A DNA stretch of 64,000 bases. Source: Isoetes taiwanensis. Taxonomy: Eukaryota > Streptophyta > Lycopodiopsida > Isoetales > Isoetaceae. Location of the stretch: the NCBI GenBank assembly GCA_021234155.1, contig JAJEKV010000052.1, positions 1,301,933 through 1,365,932 of the forward strand. The letters run 5' to 3'. This document shows, piece after piece, positions 45,028 to 57,059 of the stretch. Position 1 is the first letter of the stretch. Every line of letters starts with the position of its first letter. Both the position numbers and the translations under genes were made by a program. The notes below the pieces were generated by a model that was given only the letters and a program-made list of their open reading frames with translations, did no database searches and was not told the origin of the DNA.

Positions 45028-47581
45028 TTTTTTTTTTTTTTTTTTTTTTTTGAGGAAAAGGAAGGATTATATTACTCATAAGTTAAAAACATACAAAATA
45101 AGGCTCAGAGCCCATAACAGAATTAAAACAGTAAAACAGTAGCAGTAAATCCAATCAGCCATTTGGCACAAAATATAGTCTGTCTGATCCAATGACCACC
45201 TTCAAAGCCATATACCAGGAATAGAGGGAACAGAATTCTGTGAAATTGGAGTGACAGCAGTATGAATAGGCAATGGAGATAAGTTCAACAATGATTCCGG
45301 AATGGCAGGGAGGTCAGGGAAAGAGTGTGTAGCATTAAGGGGCAATGAGAAACAGGGGGGAGCAATCCAGTTGATCTCAGCCCAGGAGGGGGTCAACAGC
45401 AGAAGCTCATCAATAGAAACCTGAATAATATTCAATAGAACACCAGCTGCAGCCTCACATCTGCCCTTGTGATAATAGTACATGGACCTTAAGCACGAAA
45501 ATTGTCTTTCTGTAAGAAGACGGTTGTGAGCTCCAATGAACTTGTGCAGGATATGAGCGTTGTAAGCTTCCTTGAGCAGGAATTTTAACCGAAAAGTAGC
45601 CCTTACAGCCTGTCTGGGGGTCCCCAAATGGTGAGTGGGTACATCATCCGAAAGAATTGTCCCCCTAAAAACCTGGACCACACTGTTCAAAAAGGCTGCA
45701 ATCCACAAAGGCATTCAAGTCAATGAGAGAGTCAAAGTGAAGAAATTAGACTTGAAGGATCCCCAGTTCAGCCAATCCAAGTCAAATTTCTCTAATTTTA
45801 GAGCCTTATGAGCCATGGCACATCTAACAAGTTCAAATTGAAAATTGAGCTTCATCCAGTTAAGGTCACATTTCCTGTTTGCCAGAGCCACATTATTTCT
45901 ATGCTTCCAAACTATCCACAAGGCTAATTGTAAAATTGTGCAATTGACATTAGAATTCTGGAGCTGGAAGAATTGAGAAATACTGGTTATAGAATCAAGA
46001 TCAGGGATTTTCAAACCCGACCGAGTCAACCATCTCCAAAAGTCCTGAGTCCTTTGGCAAGTGAAAATGTGTAGCACAGACTCATCATGAGTGTTACAGA
46101 GCTAGCAGAGAGCACTATGAACAGACTTAAAGTTTCTCTTGATCATGTTAGTATTGCTCAGGATAGCACTACGAAGAATGAGCCAAGAGAAAACTTTTAT
46201 CTTAGGACAGGCATAGGATTTCCAGCTGGATTGAAGAATCTTCTTGAAGTTCTTGGGGGAAAGACCCTGTAGAGAGGCATGTTTTCTGCTTTTTTGAGGA
46301 AGACATGCATGGTAAATCTTAGAAACTTTATAGCTCCTCTTGACTTTGAAGAACCAGTTCAGGGGGGAGTGACTTTCCCCTTTACCATCTTTGCCTAAGA
46401 AAGGGGAATAAGTCTGCACAACTTTCTTATATATAGATCTATGAGTAGGACCCCCTCCTACTTTCTTCTTAATCACTTCCCACGGAATCCAATTCTCCTC
46501 ATCATCAATGAGGTCTCTGACATAAAGAATATTAGCAGAGTGCTATTTTTTGTAGCAGGTTGGATGACTTATAGCCATAGCCAAGGAGGAGGAAGGGGCC
46601 ATCACAGGTGACCAGAATATGGAAGTATCCCTCACAGAATTAGAAAGTTTGTCATGAGTAAAATTTACAGCCACTTTCTCCCAGGCTTTAAAGATACTCC
46701 TGAGAAGAGGGGAAGTATTGGCTGCACATTGAAAATTATAAAAGGCCGAGTCTGGGAGCTGATGTTTAAGAGAGGGGCTTCCTAGGGGTTTGCTCTTATT
46801 AAACCAGAACTTGATAAAGTCCATAGCAGGAGATTGGAAGCCAGAGATGGCTTTCCACACATTTTTGGCCCCAAGAACTTGGACCTGAAGAAATAAGGAC
46901 TTACATCCAAGCCCTCCTGCTTTTTTACTATGAGTCAGCTGATCCCAGGCAGTTAGATGGGTGCCTTGCCAAATATACTCTTTAATACATTGCTCAATCT
47001 TGCTATAGAAAGCTCTGTCAGCAATCAGAGCAGAAGAAAAGTAGACATGACTACTAGCAAGGACAGAATTGGCAATCAAGATCCTCCCAGCCAGAGATAA
47101 GGAACCTTTAAGGAGGAGAAGCTTTTTCCTGATCCTATTAGTCAGAGGCTGCCAGGCTATCTTATGAGACATATGCACTGCAAGGGGGAGCCCTAAGAGG
47201 GTCAAATATTGCCCATTGGGAACAAACTTGATGCCATGGGTGTTAAGGTCAGGGTAAGAACCATCAGCTAGAATAGAACATTTGGCATAGTTCAAGTGAA
47301 TTCCAGAAGCAGCACTAAATTTGGAGATACAGTCCATGAAATTGTTCATATTGTTATTATCAGCTCTGAGCATGGTAAAGGTATCGTCAGCATATTGAAG
47401 AATCGAGAGCTGTTTATTAGAATCAGGCATTTGAAGTCCTTGGAGCAGACCCTTATCTTGATAAGAGAGGACCATCTTGGTAACAATTTCAGCTGCAATT
47501 ATGAAGAGGTAGGGGGCTAGGGGGCAACCTTGTCTCACCCCTCTTTGGATGGGGAAAAAACCAGTGGGAGTTCCATTTGTC
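45028..47581 (-). mobile_element. 5'-truncated L1-type LINE
   Basis: Inserted antisense in PPR copy B. Its poly(A) tail is the 24-base T-run at 45028-45051. The frame 47622-46543 is fused at its start to about 40 bases of host sequence. It reads GVRQGCPLAPYLFI, ILQYADDTF (YADD at about 47383-47394) and a plant L1-type RT connection region. A zinc-binding RT C-terminus is spread over 45715-46480. Endonuclease and ORF1 are missing. Compared with copy A, only a few bases were lost at the target and no clear target duplication is seen. Confidence 0.88.
46543..47580 (-). CDS. LINE reverse transcriptase fragment
   Basis: About 345 residues are open. RT motif B (RQGCPLAPYLF), motif C (YADD), GIHLNYAKCSI, GLPLAVHMSH and the SLAGRILIANSVL segment appear in the usual L1 order. 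Motif A lies upstream of the truncation, so the enzyme cannot be active. The true LINE sequence starts near the GTPTGFFPIQRG segment; residues before it derive from the host flank. Confidence 0.88.
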   Translation of the reverse strand, partial: TNGTPTGFFPIQRGVRQGCPLAPYLFIIAAEIVTKMVLSYQDKGLLQGLQMPDSNKQLSILQYADDTFTMLRADNNNMNNFMDCISKFSAASGIHLNYAKCSILADGSYPDLNTHGIKFVPNGQYLTLLGLPLAVHMSHKIAWQPLTNRIRKKLLLLKGSLSLAGRILIANSVLASSHVYFSSALIADRAFYSKIEQCIKEYIWQGTHLTAWDQLTHSKKAGGLGCKSLFLQVQVLGAKNVWKAISGFQSPAMDFIKFWFNKSKPLGSPSLKHQLPDSAFYNFQCAANTSPLLRSIFKAWEKVAVNFTHDKLSNSVRDTSIFWSPVMAPSSSLAMAISHPTCYKK

Positions 47582-47716
47582 AATAAGGGACTTATCTCAG
47601 AAACACGGGCAGTTTTTGACACAATGCCATTGTAGAAACTTGGATGATTCTCAAAGCGTTTTTGATAGATAATCCTTCTATACGCATGTGGCTATGCAGT
47701 ACAGTAGATGCTAAAA

Positions 47717-49007
47717 GCCACTTGGAAGTTGAAGCTTGAATGTAAGTTTTTCAAATTGGTAATTGAATTTTACATTTTGATTTATTGTGGAAGTTTTTAA
47801 AATGGGTTGTGGCATCACTCCAACATGTGTTGGAAGTTGGATTTCTAAACTTGCACCAGCTTTGAGAATGAGAGCTTCTAGATACGTACATTTTCCAAGT
47901 CTAAGATGCGCTCTCACTTCCAACATGTGTTGGAAGTTGGATTTCTAAACTTGTAGTGGCTTTGAGAATGAGAGCTTCTAGATATGTATGTGGCGTCACT
48001 TCCAACTTGTGTTGGAAGTTCCTTGTTCTATGGAGGTTTAAAAGGATCTCTAGAAAAGCACATTTTAGAATGAGAGCATCTAGGTAAGCACCTTAAAAAG
48101 TCAAAGCTTCTAAGTTGTGATGGAAATTCTACGTTCTAATGATGGAGGTTATAAGAATATCTATACAAGCACCTTTTTTGCAACTCTAAGTTGTGGCCTA
48201 ACTTTTAACATGGGTTGGAAGTTGAAGCTTGAATATAGGTTTTTCAAACTGGTAGTTGAATTTTACATTTTGTTTTATTGTGGAGGTTTTGAAATGAGGT
48301 GGTGGTATCACTTCCAACATGTCTTGGAAGTTGGATTTCTAAACTTGTAGTGGCCTAAGAATGAGAGCTTCTAGATAAGCACCTTTCTCAAGTGTAAAAT
48401 GTGGGCTCACTTCCAACTTGTGTTGGAAGTTCTTTGTACTATGGAGGTTTAAAAAGATCTCTAGAAAAGAACATTTTAGGAAAAAGAGCTTCTACATAAG
48501 CACCTTAAGAGGTCAAAGCTTCCAAGTTATAAGCACATTTTCTTCGGCCCTAAGTTGTGGCCTAACTACCAACATGGGGTGGAAGTTGAAGCTTGTAGAT
48601 TTTTCGTTGAAGACATTACTTTTGAAGATTGTGATATGAAGCTATTCTAATGATGGAGGCTATAAGAATATCTATACAAGCACATTTTCTTCAATCCTAA
48701 TATGTGGCCTAATTGTCAACATGGGTTGGAAGTTGAAGCTTGTAGGGCTTTCCTTGAAAGACATTACTTTTGAAGACAATGATATGAAGCAAGATCTATT
48801 AAAAAGTTCTTTGGCGTTCAGAATGAGAGCTTCTAGATAAGCACCTCCTTCAAGTCTAAGATGTGGGCTTACTTCCAACTTGTGTTGGAAGTTCTTTGTT
48901 CTATGGAGGTTTAAAAAGATCTCCAGAAAGGCACATTTTAGAAAAGAGTGCTTCTATATAAGCACCTTAGAAAGTCAAAGCTTCCAACTTGTGTTGGAAG
49001 TATGATA
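47717..49007. mobile_element. Hairpin-repeat insertion in PPR copy B
   Basis: Comparison with copies A and C shows about 1.29 kb of extra DNA here. It is built from repeated blocks containing CTTCCAACTTGTGTTGGAAG, an 8-base stem with a 4-base loop, at 47818, 47917, 47999, 48311, 48410, 48872 and 48981. The blocks are linked by repeated GAGAGCTTCTAGATAAGCACC and TATGGAGGTTTAAAAAGATC segments. The insertion begins and ends within this motif, as in foldback elements. No open frame of interest was found. Confidence 0.6.
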
Positions 49008-49383
49008 AGTGGAAACTTTAATCTTACGCTAAATCTAGAGCAGTATCATTGCATGATTAACCTATCTTGGAAGTTTCACTACAGTTTGAAGACAATATAT
49101 TTGCTCTAACGTTCTTGTGTCCTCTATAATGATGCTACAGGTATAAATGGCTCATCAAATTTTTTGACTATTGTAGTAGCATATGGCATCCAAAGATTTA
49201 AATTAAATCAATAACACATGCTCCAGCCAGTGGATTATCATGGATGCTGCTAAGAGGCTGCATGCCAAATATTTAAATTTTAACTATGACGAAATGATAA
49301 GTCTCTAAAATTGATTTTATCAAGTGACATAATGTTCAGATAATGAAGATTCAGGTAGTGTTAATTCTGAAGTAAGAAAGTGA

Positions 49384-52187
49384 ATATAGAATAGAATAGA
49401 ATAGTTTTTTTAACGTCCACGGAGACCAATAGGTCATGGGACCCATACAATGGGCTAGTACAATCATTACTACTAGGATTAAAAAACCCCTGCCTCGAAA
49501 GGTTTTCAAGGGAAAAACCTTTGCAGTAATGATGATACTAGACAAGCGGAGATAATGACTACTGAGGGCTCAGTAATTGCAGACGTTTATCTAGAACCTC
49601 AAGTATGTATAATGCCAAGTCATGCACAGATGGTGCTCTGAGAAGTTGTGGAAGCGTGGAATGAATGCTAAGGTCAAAAAATGATTCCGGACTATCTCAA
49701 AAGCATGGCTTTATCTTTTTGAGACACATAGTCTAAACTTCTCAGCGGAAATTGCGGAGCTCCCATCTTGTCTCAATCCGTGTGGGACCCTGCGAATGGA
49801 TGCAATAGCTACAAGCTTGTTCTGGACAATGAAGCAAGCAAATAAGCTTGGGGCGAGGTGCCAGGTGGGATTTATGTGTGCATGATAATGACCGAGTTTT
49901 CACTTGGGCCAAAATAGCTGCGGGATCTTTTGAGAAAAACGACCATTGAGATATTGTTGCAAATGCTCTTTCGAGCTGGCAAGCATCGTTTACGGTTTGC
50001 CGACCCAAGGGGCAAACCATGTAGTGCAATGCTCTTTCCAACATCGTTTCAAAGAGGAGATTCAGCCATGGCAAGTGCAAAACGGGATACCATAACATCA
50101 TCCATGTGGTGCACTTTGCGGATATAGTGGAGATGGCGCTTCATTGCGAGAATGTTGAAGAGGCCAAAAACCTATCTCTTGTAAAAGAATAGAATAGGGC
50201 ACCGATTGATTTAACTCGAGGTGTAAGTGAGAAAGGACTTTTGCACCCGCTCCAAGCTCTCCCAAGCACTAGCACTAATGGCGGGCCCCCACACTTGAGA
50301 ACCATATTAAAAGCAGGGCTCTACCAAATCCCGAAACAAGTGGGCTTTCCGTGGCCAATCATGAATTCTCTGTGAAAAAATTGTTTTGCATTGCATAGAG
50401 TGCTCTCCATCCAGTGACCACCGGCTTGGTAATACATTTGTTCCCAAAGTGTGTTCTTAAATTCTACACCAAGATACTTGTAGCTATCTACAACTTCAAC
50501 CGGCGGCTATCATAGTACATAGGGGAACATTGTGAGAAGATTGAGCGACCAAAAGCTTGGTCTTTTGGAGATTAACACGCAGACTTTGTGTTCTCCTGGC
50601 TGTGCGAGCATGTAAATGTTCTTTGCATACTAGCGGCCCGGTATGTGCCGAAGTGAAACATCATCGGCATACATAAGTTGCCTAGTGATATAGTGTGCCA
50701 AATGTGGACCTCCGCCGCCATGATTATCAAGCCATTCTTCCAATTGATCAATGTACAAGCCAAAAGTGTAGGAGATAAAGGGCAACCACGGCGAACACCA
50801 ATATTGGCGTCTTTGGAAATTTAGCAAAAACCCTTTCATAGAAGTAGATAAAGCGCATTTTGAAGATTTTGTGGAACCCCAAATGCATAAGCGTTGCCAA
50901 AAAAAGCTTCGGCGTGATGCTTGTATCAAAAGCGGTAAAATCCACAAAGCATATATAAAGGTCTTGTTTCAAAACCGACTATGTTCGATAAGCATGCGCA
51001 ATGTGAAAATATGGTCTATTGTAGAATGGCATGGGCGAAAATGCGCTTTGTCCACGACCACGATACACCGGTATGTTACGCCCATGATGTCAAGCGCTTC
51101 TCGATGGGGCTGGCTAAAGCTTTGAAAATATGGAACTTACCATGATCATGCGATAATTAGAAGGGTCATGCTTATCACTGCTTTGTAAATTAGTGCGACC
51201 TTCTTGACAGCCCAAGTTTCGGCAAACCTTCTTGCAAAGCTTGATTTAAAAGCGTAGTGATGATTGGAAGCAATAGCGGACCCCCATTTAAGCAATTACG
51301 CTTGCAAACCTTGAAGATCGGGGAGACTTGCCATTAGATAGATCTGCCTTGGTCCTTCTTTGACTTCCTCCCTGTGAATTGAAGAATATCACCTACCACC
51401 CGGGATGATCATATAAGTGGACCAATCGCTCATCCCATTCTTTGCATAGAAATATGTCCAAGGGTAGGAGGTGGTCGATATAATATTTTTGCGCCCGGAA
51501 GGTCCGAGGCTCACGTAGCGATAATTCAAACATTTTGCCGATGCTCGGCAACAAAGCGTGCCTTCTTGCGTTTCAAAAGCGGACTTATAATTACGAATGG
51601 CATTATGTCGGCGTATCGGCTCAACTATCATTCGCAATTGTTTTTTAAGCTGCTTGCAGTCTTCATCAAACCAGGCATTTCTAGGAAAGGATTTCCTACC
51701 AGCATGAGCAACACCAGAAGTGCGTGTACCAAAGCAAGAGACAACAGAAGTAAGCAAAGTATCAGCAAATGCTACATTACGCTCTTGAAGAGTTGGATAA
51801 TCCAAAATACCTGCAAGCGCAGGAGCTAATGTCTGTTCATATTCAAAAGATCTAGAATAAGTCAAGCGAATGCGATGGACATGAGCCTGGATAGCAATGG
51901 GTTGAAGAGGTGGAAGCTGCCACTTTAGTGACAAATAAAGTGGATAGTGATCAGATTTTATCTCCTCATCTCTATGTCTTGTGCCAATTCGAAAATCTAA
52001 AATGAGATCCAAGGCTTGCACTTGGGAAATGACATAATCAACAACACTAGTACCACCACCCTGCCTATCCTGTCTGCATGTAATACCTTTAGAGTGTGGC
52101 CATTGCTCTAAGCCATTACAAAGTACCATCTCAAAGACTTCACACAACTGGATGAGCTCCCTTCCAAATGTTGAGACGGGTTTGTTA
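49384..52187 (-). mobile_element. LINE with endonuclease and RT remnants
   Basis: Inserted antisense in PPR copy B, with borders fixed by copy A. The 3' end at left carries an (AATAG)n tail and the shared CCGTGGACGT end. The minus translation starts in the endonuclease C-terminus (TSVVDYVI, then SDHYPL, about 51950-52050). It continues through RT motif A (FICFVDFTAFDTS near 50950) and YADD (about 50665) to a YLGVEF connection near 50480. Stops and frameshifts are many. It is a different family from the LINE at 45028 but the same as that at 40621. Confidence 0.82.
51389..52147 (-). CDS. LINE endonuclease C-terminus and linker
   Basis: 252 open residues. The first 60 are the end of an APE-type endonuclease, with the SDH motif that holds a catalytic His. 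The rest is the endonuclease-RT linker with an Arg-rich and Lys-rich part near 51600. It is truncated at its 5' end by the insertion border at 52187. Confidence 0.7.
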   Translation of the reverse strand: MCEVFEMVLCNGLEQWPHSKGITCRQDRQGGGTSVVDYVISQVQALDLILDFRIGTRHRDEEIKSDHYPLYLSLKWQLPPLQPIAIQAHVHRIRLTYSRSFEYEQTLAPALAGILDYPTLQERNVAFADTLLTSVVSCFGTRTSGVAHAGRKSFPRNAWFDEDCKQLKKQLRMIVEPIRRHNAIRNYKSAFETQEGTLCCRASAKCLNYRYVSLGPSGRKNIISTTSYPWTYFYAKNGMSDWSTYMIIPGGR

Positions 52188-52750
52188 GCATAAAGGGTTG
52201 ATCAATTTCGAAGTTAACATATCTAAATGTTGTGAACTACATCCACAGATGATACTGCATATGAGCACCGACACGTAACTTGCAGAGATCTTGAAGGCAA
52301 TGACGACGAGCTAGGGCAGGCCTACACTGCAATTATAACTTTCTGCAAGACAATCACAATCAGTGCAGCTGCCACAATCATGTTTGTAGTTGCTCTTATA
52401 GCTGTGCAATCAGGTTCAATACCCAAACAAAAGATAAAATGACGCTAAAGTAATAGCATCATAAATACATTGTTGTTGCAATGAATCTCTTCCCAGAGGC
52501 ATTGCAATTTTCTCGTTCCTTAGTGTTAACTGATCAGATCTTCCATTGGATAAATGCTTTTATAGTCGCACCATAGGCTACTAGAAACACGCTGACTGTG
52601 GTTATTATTTTTCCACATTCCTCTACAGGACATAATTTACATGGCAAAGAAAGGCAGACAAGTTCAGGCTTTTGTGAGAAGGAGCAAGACCTTATTTAGC
52701 AAGTCAAGCACTCTTACCGTGGCATTTTTTAACTTGAAGCTTGTGGGCAT

Positions 52751-53774
52751 CATGGAAAAAATTAGTGGCTATTAATAGCTAAATGGAGATTTTTTAGAGC
52801 GTCTAGACAATTTTTGAGGCGAATTTTATGAAGGATTGGCTATGTCTAGATACTTTTAGAAGCATAACTTTACCACTAGCATTAGCATTATCTTATCTTA
52901 TTCTTGGTAGCCTTTTAATATTTGGTTATTGTGTTTAGTGATGGGGCCTAGTCCCCAGGTTTTAGATGGGCTGTTGCCCTTGCATGTGTTGTCCCATAAC
53001 CCGTTGGGTTCCCGTGGACGTAAAAATTCATCTTATCTTATCTTATCTTTTAAAAAAAAAAGTAGTCATAGTTAAAACAAGTACTCCATTATTTTTTTAG
53101 GATTAGCCAAATTATTTTCCCCCTTTTACTTAAAGAAAAAAAATTAGCCTTCCTTTATAATACAATATTTATATATTAAATCTTTAATAGCCAAACAAAA
53201 ATAAATTCTTATTATAGACTTTTATACATTCCCACCCTCCATCATCAGTGAAAGCAGTTTTTCAAACTATGAATTTCTATTACATATCCCACATATGCAT
53301 CTCCAAAAAAGGAATTGTAAAAGATGGCCAATATCCCTCTAGATGCCCGAGTTGGTTGCATAACATCTTCCTTCATGGGTTAGAGATAAGTGCAATTTGA
53401 TCACCATATCTAAAAGGTGTCATTGCATTGAATGTAGTTCAGACTATGGATGTTATAAGCTATGTTATGAGCTTCTGTTAAAAGTTTTTTAATATTAGTA
53501 TATGCTCCTTGACTGTTGATTATTATTTGTAACTGTAATACAATATATCTAAAGCTACAAGATTTACATTTTTTGCTTTTCCCAGTCAGACAAAATAGCC
53601 AAGTGAAAGTTTATAGTACTTAATTCAGAAGTTTTGCTAAGTTCAAATACATATAAATGTGATAATAATAATAGCTTTAGCCAAATGTATATTATTAGAT
53701 ACTGTAAAATTTTCAAAAATAGCCAAACCATTTTTTATGAAAAAAATATATAGTATGCTTAATTTTTTTCCCTA
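52751..53774. mobile_element. hAT-like non-autonomous element
   Basis: It is flanked by an exact 8-base duplication GTGGGCAT (52743-52750 and 53775-53782), and copy A has a single GTGGGCAT at this place. The ends are CATGGAAAAAATTA and the inverse of TAGGGAAAAAAATTA, matching hAT-type CAGGG-like termini. Sub-terminal TAGCCAAA/GGCTATT motifs recur on both sides. There is no transposase; a short LINE 3' end is nested inside. Confidence 0.82.
52903..53050 (+). mobile_element. LINE 3' end nested in the hAT-like element
   Basis: It carries CCCATAACCCGTTGGGTTCC followed by the CGTGGACGTAAAAA end seen in the LINEs at 40621 and 49384, then a (TCTTA)n tail. TATCTTATCTTATT just before the fragment may be the target duplicate. 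Confidence 0.65.
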
Positions 53775-54539
53775 GTGGGCATACTTGGCGTTAATATCCA
53801 CTGCACATTCAAACTGGCAGGCCTGGTTTTAGAGAGACCCTGATAGAAGGTTAAATCCATTACTTAAAGAAATGAAATAGAAGTCCCCCACATTCCAAAG
53901 GGTATTGTAGAGGGTCAATTCTTGCAGAGGATCAATTCTTCATCATTAGTATTGCAGAGGGTCAATTCTTGTCAGTCTATAACAAATATTTCGTTTACAC
54001 GCTTTGACAAAAAGCAAGAGGCAAGCATGATATTGGCATATAGAGTGTGACATTGTATAAATATCATGCAAATGTCTAGATCTTCAAGGATTTTCGATAT
54101 GCTTTTAGAAGGTTATCTTTGGAGAATAAATGTCTATGCCAAGGGAGGTTAAGTTGCAGAGGAACTTGGAATGCTCTAATCGCTGCATTTTCCCAGCATG
54201 GGAAGTGCATTGAAGCATTACACTGTTTCTAGCATATACAATTGCAGGCTACCATGCCAAACTATTTTACCTTTATAATCTACTTATTTAAAATGTTTTT
54301 GGGGGCAGGCTCAAATTATATTCGCCCGATTTGGGTTAGACTCCCAAGGACTTGAAACCTCCCCCATTTTCTTCTCTAGAAACCTCCCCAGTTTTCGCCA
54401 AAGCCTGGGGAGGTTTCCAACATTGCTAAGCTGGGGAGGTTTCCACGGGATTCTAAAAATATAGTAACTTTCTATTTTCTATTTATGACGAGCAGCTATT
54501 CATAATGAACCAGACGTCCGAATTAAAAGAAAGCTTTTC

Positions 54540-55662
54540 ATATGCCTTTCCTATTCCAGTTCTACATGCACATTGTTTGCACCTTTAGACATAACGAGCC
54601 TCTTCAGATGCTTGTCAGTGTGCAAACCATGGCATACCCTCATTAGTTCCTCCCAGCTATGGCAGCAGATCCCTAGGGATGGTGAGGATTCATGCATTTT
54701 GCTCAGTTGCTTTAGCGAGATTTATGAAAATCCCTCATGGACGGATATGTGGAGCCCTAGCAGGGGGATTTGCAGGTTTTCTGCCATAAGTTCAGGCATC
54801 CAGATTGTGGCTTCTTCACATGGCTTAGTATGTGCCAGGCTAAAGCGACGACGCCACTCCATCCTTGCCCTCATGGTGGGTAATCCTTTGCCAGGGAATG
54901 GTTCAGGCTGCCAATTCTTAAGACCAAGAGCAAAAGATTGTGGTATCAGTTTTATGTTGCACATATAAGAGGTTGCGAAATTCAAGTGAGCATTGAGGTG
55001 TTAGATCCTGTTTCGGGTGTATACAGGGTTGCGGTTGTATGTAATGAGTAGGACGACAACAGACATGTTTGTTATGTCTATGATTCCATTTCCAATGTCT
55101 GGTATGATGCAATGGAGTTGTTTCCATCTTCTCCCAGAAAAGTTATATATTATGACCTTCATCATAATCACTGGACTACTCTACTTGAGGGCAATAGAAT
55201 AATAGATTTAGAGTTACCACCTCCTCCAGTCCAAGGTTCAAAGACACATCTCCTCCTCCCACCTTGGCAAGGTCTTTGCTTGTGGAGGCATGAGGGTTCC
55301 TTGTATCTGGGAAGCACCTGGGGAAAGTCAAGCAGGATGTCAACCAGTGTTAAAGCATGGGTGTTTGGAAAGTGAACCAAGCCCATATTTCTTGGGTTGC
55401 TGCAATCAAACCTAATATGGTGGTAGAAGGTATTGAAGATCTTGATGAGGATGATGGGACTTTTGTTTTCAGTGGAGAAGGCAACTTAATGTGTGTGTCA
55501 GGAGCAGGCATCTTTCGTAATCTTCAGACTAAAATGCTCATCGATATGCCAGCTATCATGTACAATTTGAAGAACCAGACTTGGCATACAATCAACAATC
55601 CAGGTAATTACTATTATAACCTTGGCATTGTTTACAGACCTTCTCTCATCCCAGTTACATGA
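54540..55662 (+). pseudogene. F-box/kelch-like protein
   Basis: 54573-54968 has ITSLFRCLSVCKPWHTLI followed by SSQLWQQI, an F-box-like N-terminus (SCF ubiquitin-ligase adaptors). After a frameshift near 54975 the sequence reads VLDPVSGVYRVAVVCNE, then VYDSISNVWYDAMELFPS and SLYLGSTWG, as in the beta-propeller of plant F-box proteins. One TAG interrupts this frame near 55048. A second shift at about 55370 leads to the C-terminal part (GNLMCVSGAGIF, MYNLKNQTWHTI). Three lesions show it is not functional as read. Confidence 0.65.
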
Positions 55663-56434
55663 CATGGGAGCAAAAATGCTAGAAACTTAAAACCATCAAC
55701 AAAATGTCCAGAACTTATAAATGGTTTATGCTTTACCTATGATATGGCAGCTCTTGAGGTGAGTGAATATATACAGTGTATGTAGACAAGTCAAGAGAGG
55801 GAATAATTTAATGAATATCCTATAGGGAAAGCACAACTGATTACAAATTAGTTGCGAATTTTGTTATCTTTAGCATAATTTCCACAAAGCATTAGGTAGA
55901 CAGGCATCTCTAGCACTGGCAAGAGCATATACCAAATGGTGATCTAGTTTCAAAAAATGCTCAATGCAATCTGTAGTGGGAATGTCATGCGCATGTGCCA
56001 TAACAATCATTTAGCAGAGTAGAGCATTCAATATGTTTGCACGATTGGTTTTTCTCTACACCATTAAGACAATTCGATGGAGAAATATGCTAACTATGGT
56101 TTTTGTTGAGCCAGTAGTTCGAAGAGTAGCTTAATGGAATGCTGGTGGCTATAGTTTTTGTTGAGCCAATAGTTGCAAGGCTAGCTTAATGGAATGCTCG
56201 CTATATTTTAACGAAATAGTTTTTAAGCCAAGAAGCCTAGCTTAATGAACTTATGAGGATATCCCATAACTAAAGTCACATGATGGCAGTGCACGAGATA
56301 TGGCACGGCATATAGGCAGGTGCCCCAAATCCGGATCAACATGGCCTTTAAAAATAATCTCCTTCCACATCCATGATGGTGGGATATAGAGCCACTTCCC
56401 AAAAGTCATGCATATGAGAAGATTAGTTTCTGGA
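55663..56434. other. No recognisable gene
   Basis: A TTTTTGTTGAGCCARTAGTT segment is repeated at about 56100 and 56153, each followed by GCTAGCTTAATGGAATGCT-like sequence. No coding similarity was seen. Confidence 0.5.
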
Positions 56435-56868
56435 TCAACTTCTAGTTTTTTTTTGGAAACTCAACCACCTTTCGATTATCTGTGTGCTTTGTGGCTTTTG
56501 CGACTGCCGAACATACCCAGCAGGGAAACTTGGATCAGCGCCTAGGATATCTTCGATGGAGGGCTGGACACGAGTCTTGACGCATTGCACCATCAAAGAG
56601 TATGATGCTTCCGTGAAAATATAACCTTCCCTTGAGTTGATTGAAGGTATAGGTGGATATGATCCAACAAAGTCTCCCTCATTCAAATGATTGTCATAAT
56701 CACCAGTAGGTGTTACATGGTCTTCATCATCTACATCCTCAAAACCTGCAGCATTGTCAACGTTATCAAAAGCGAAATCACTTACAGTTGGCATTCTGAA
56801 TCATATAGGGACGAATCAGTAGAGATATCATCTTCAACTCCCTCATACACGTTACGCTCCAAATCCAT
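56435..56868 (-). CDS. Unknown acidic protein
   Basis: A 119-codon frame opens at 56794 (MPTVSDFAFDNVDNAAGFED) and ends KKTRS at 56435. Just upstream, an ATG at 56868 opens MDLERNVYEGVEDDISTDSS and meets an ACTGTAAGT donor-like site, so the two could be exons of one gene. The N-terminus is strongly acidic. No family was recognised. It lies opposite the F-box gene within the candidate element. Confidence 0.35.
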
Positions 56869-57059
56869 GAGATAAATAACAACATCAAAGAAACGAAAGA
56901 TGAAATAGTCGATGGGAATCATGGCGAACGGATGAATCCGTGGATGAAGGAAGAACTCGTAGGGACGATTTACTTGAAGAAAAAGCTTGGATGAATTCGT
57001 TGATGAAAGAAGAACTCAAAGAGACGATTTGCTTCAAGAAATAGCTCACTTTGGAATTT

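Larger units (their letters stand above)
43545..54286 (+). pseudogene. PPR pseudogene, copy B, with four insertions
   Basis: Copy B is colinear with copy A in five pieces: 43545-45027, 47582-47716, 49008-49383, 52188-52750 and 53783-54286. The PPR stretch around 45000 and 47590 (LIEASKTQRL, then AVFDTMPL) is broken by a LINE. A GCAGCTCGCRRCAGGCTCAATATCTGC segment occurs at about 44005 and 44665 in this copy and once in copy A (about 17640), so part of the unit is itself duplicated. The last piece matches copy C. No long frame survives. Confidence 0.7.
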
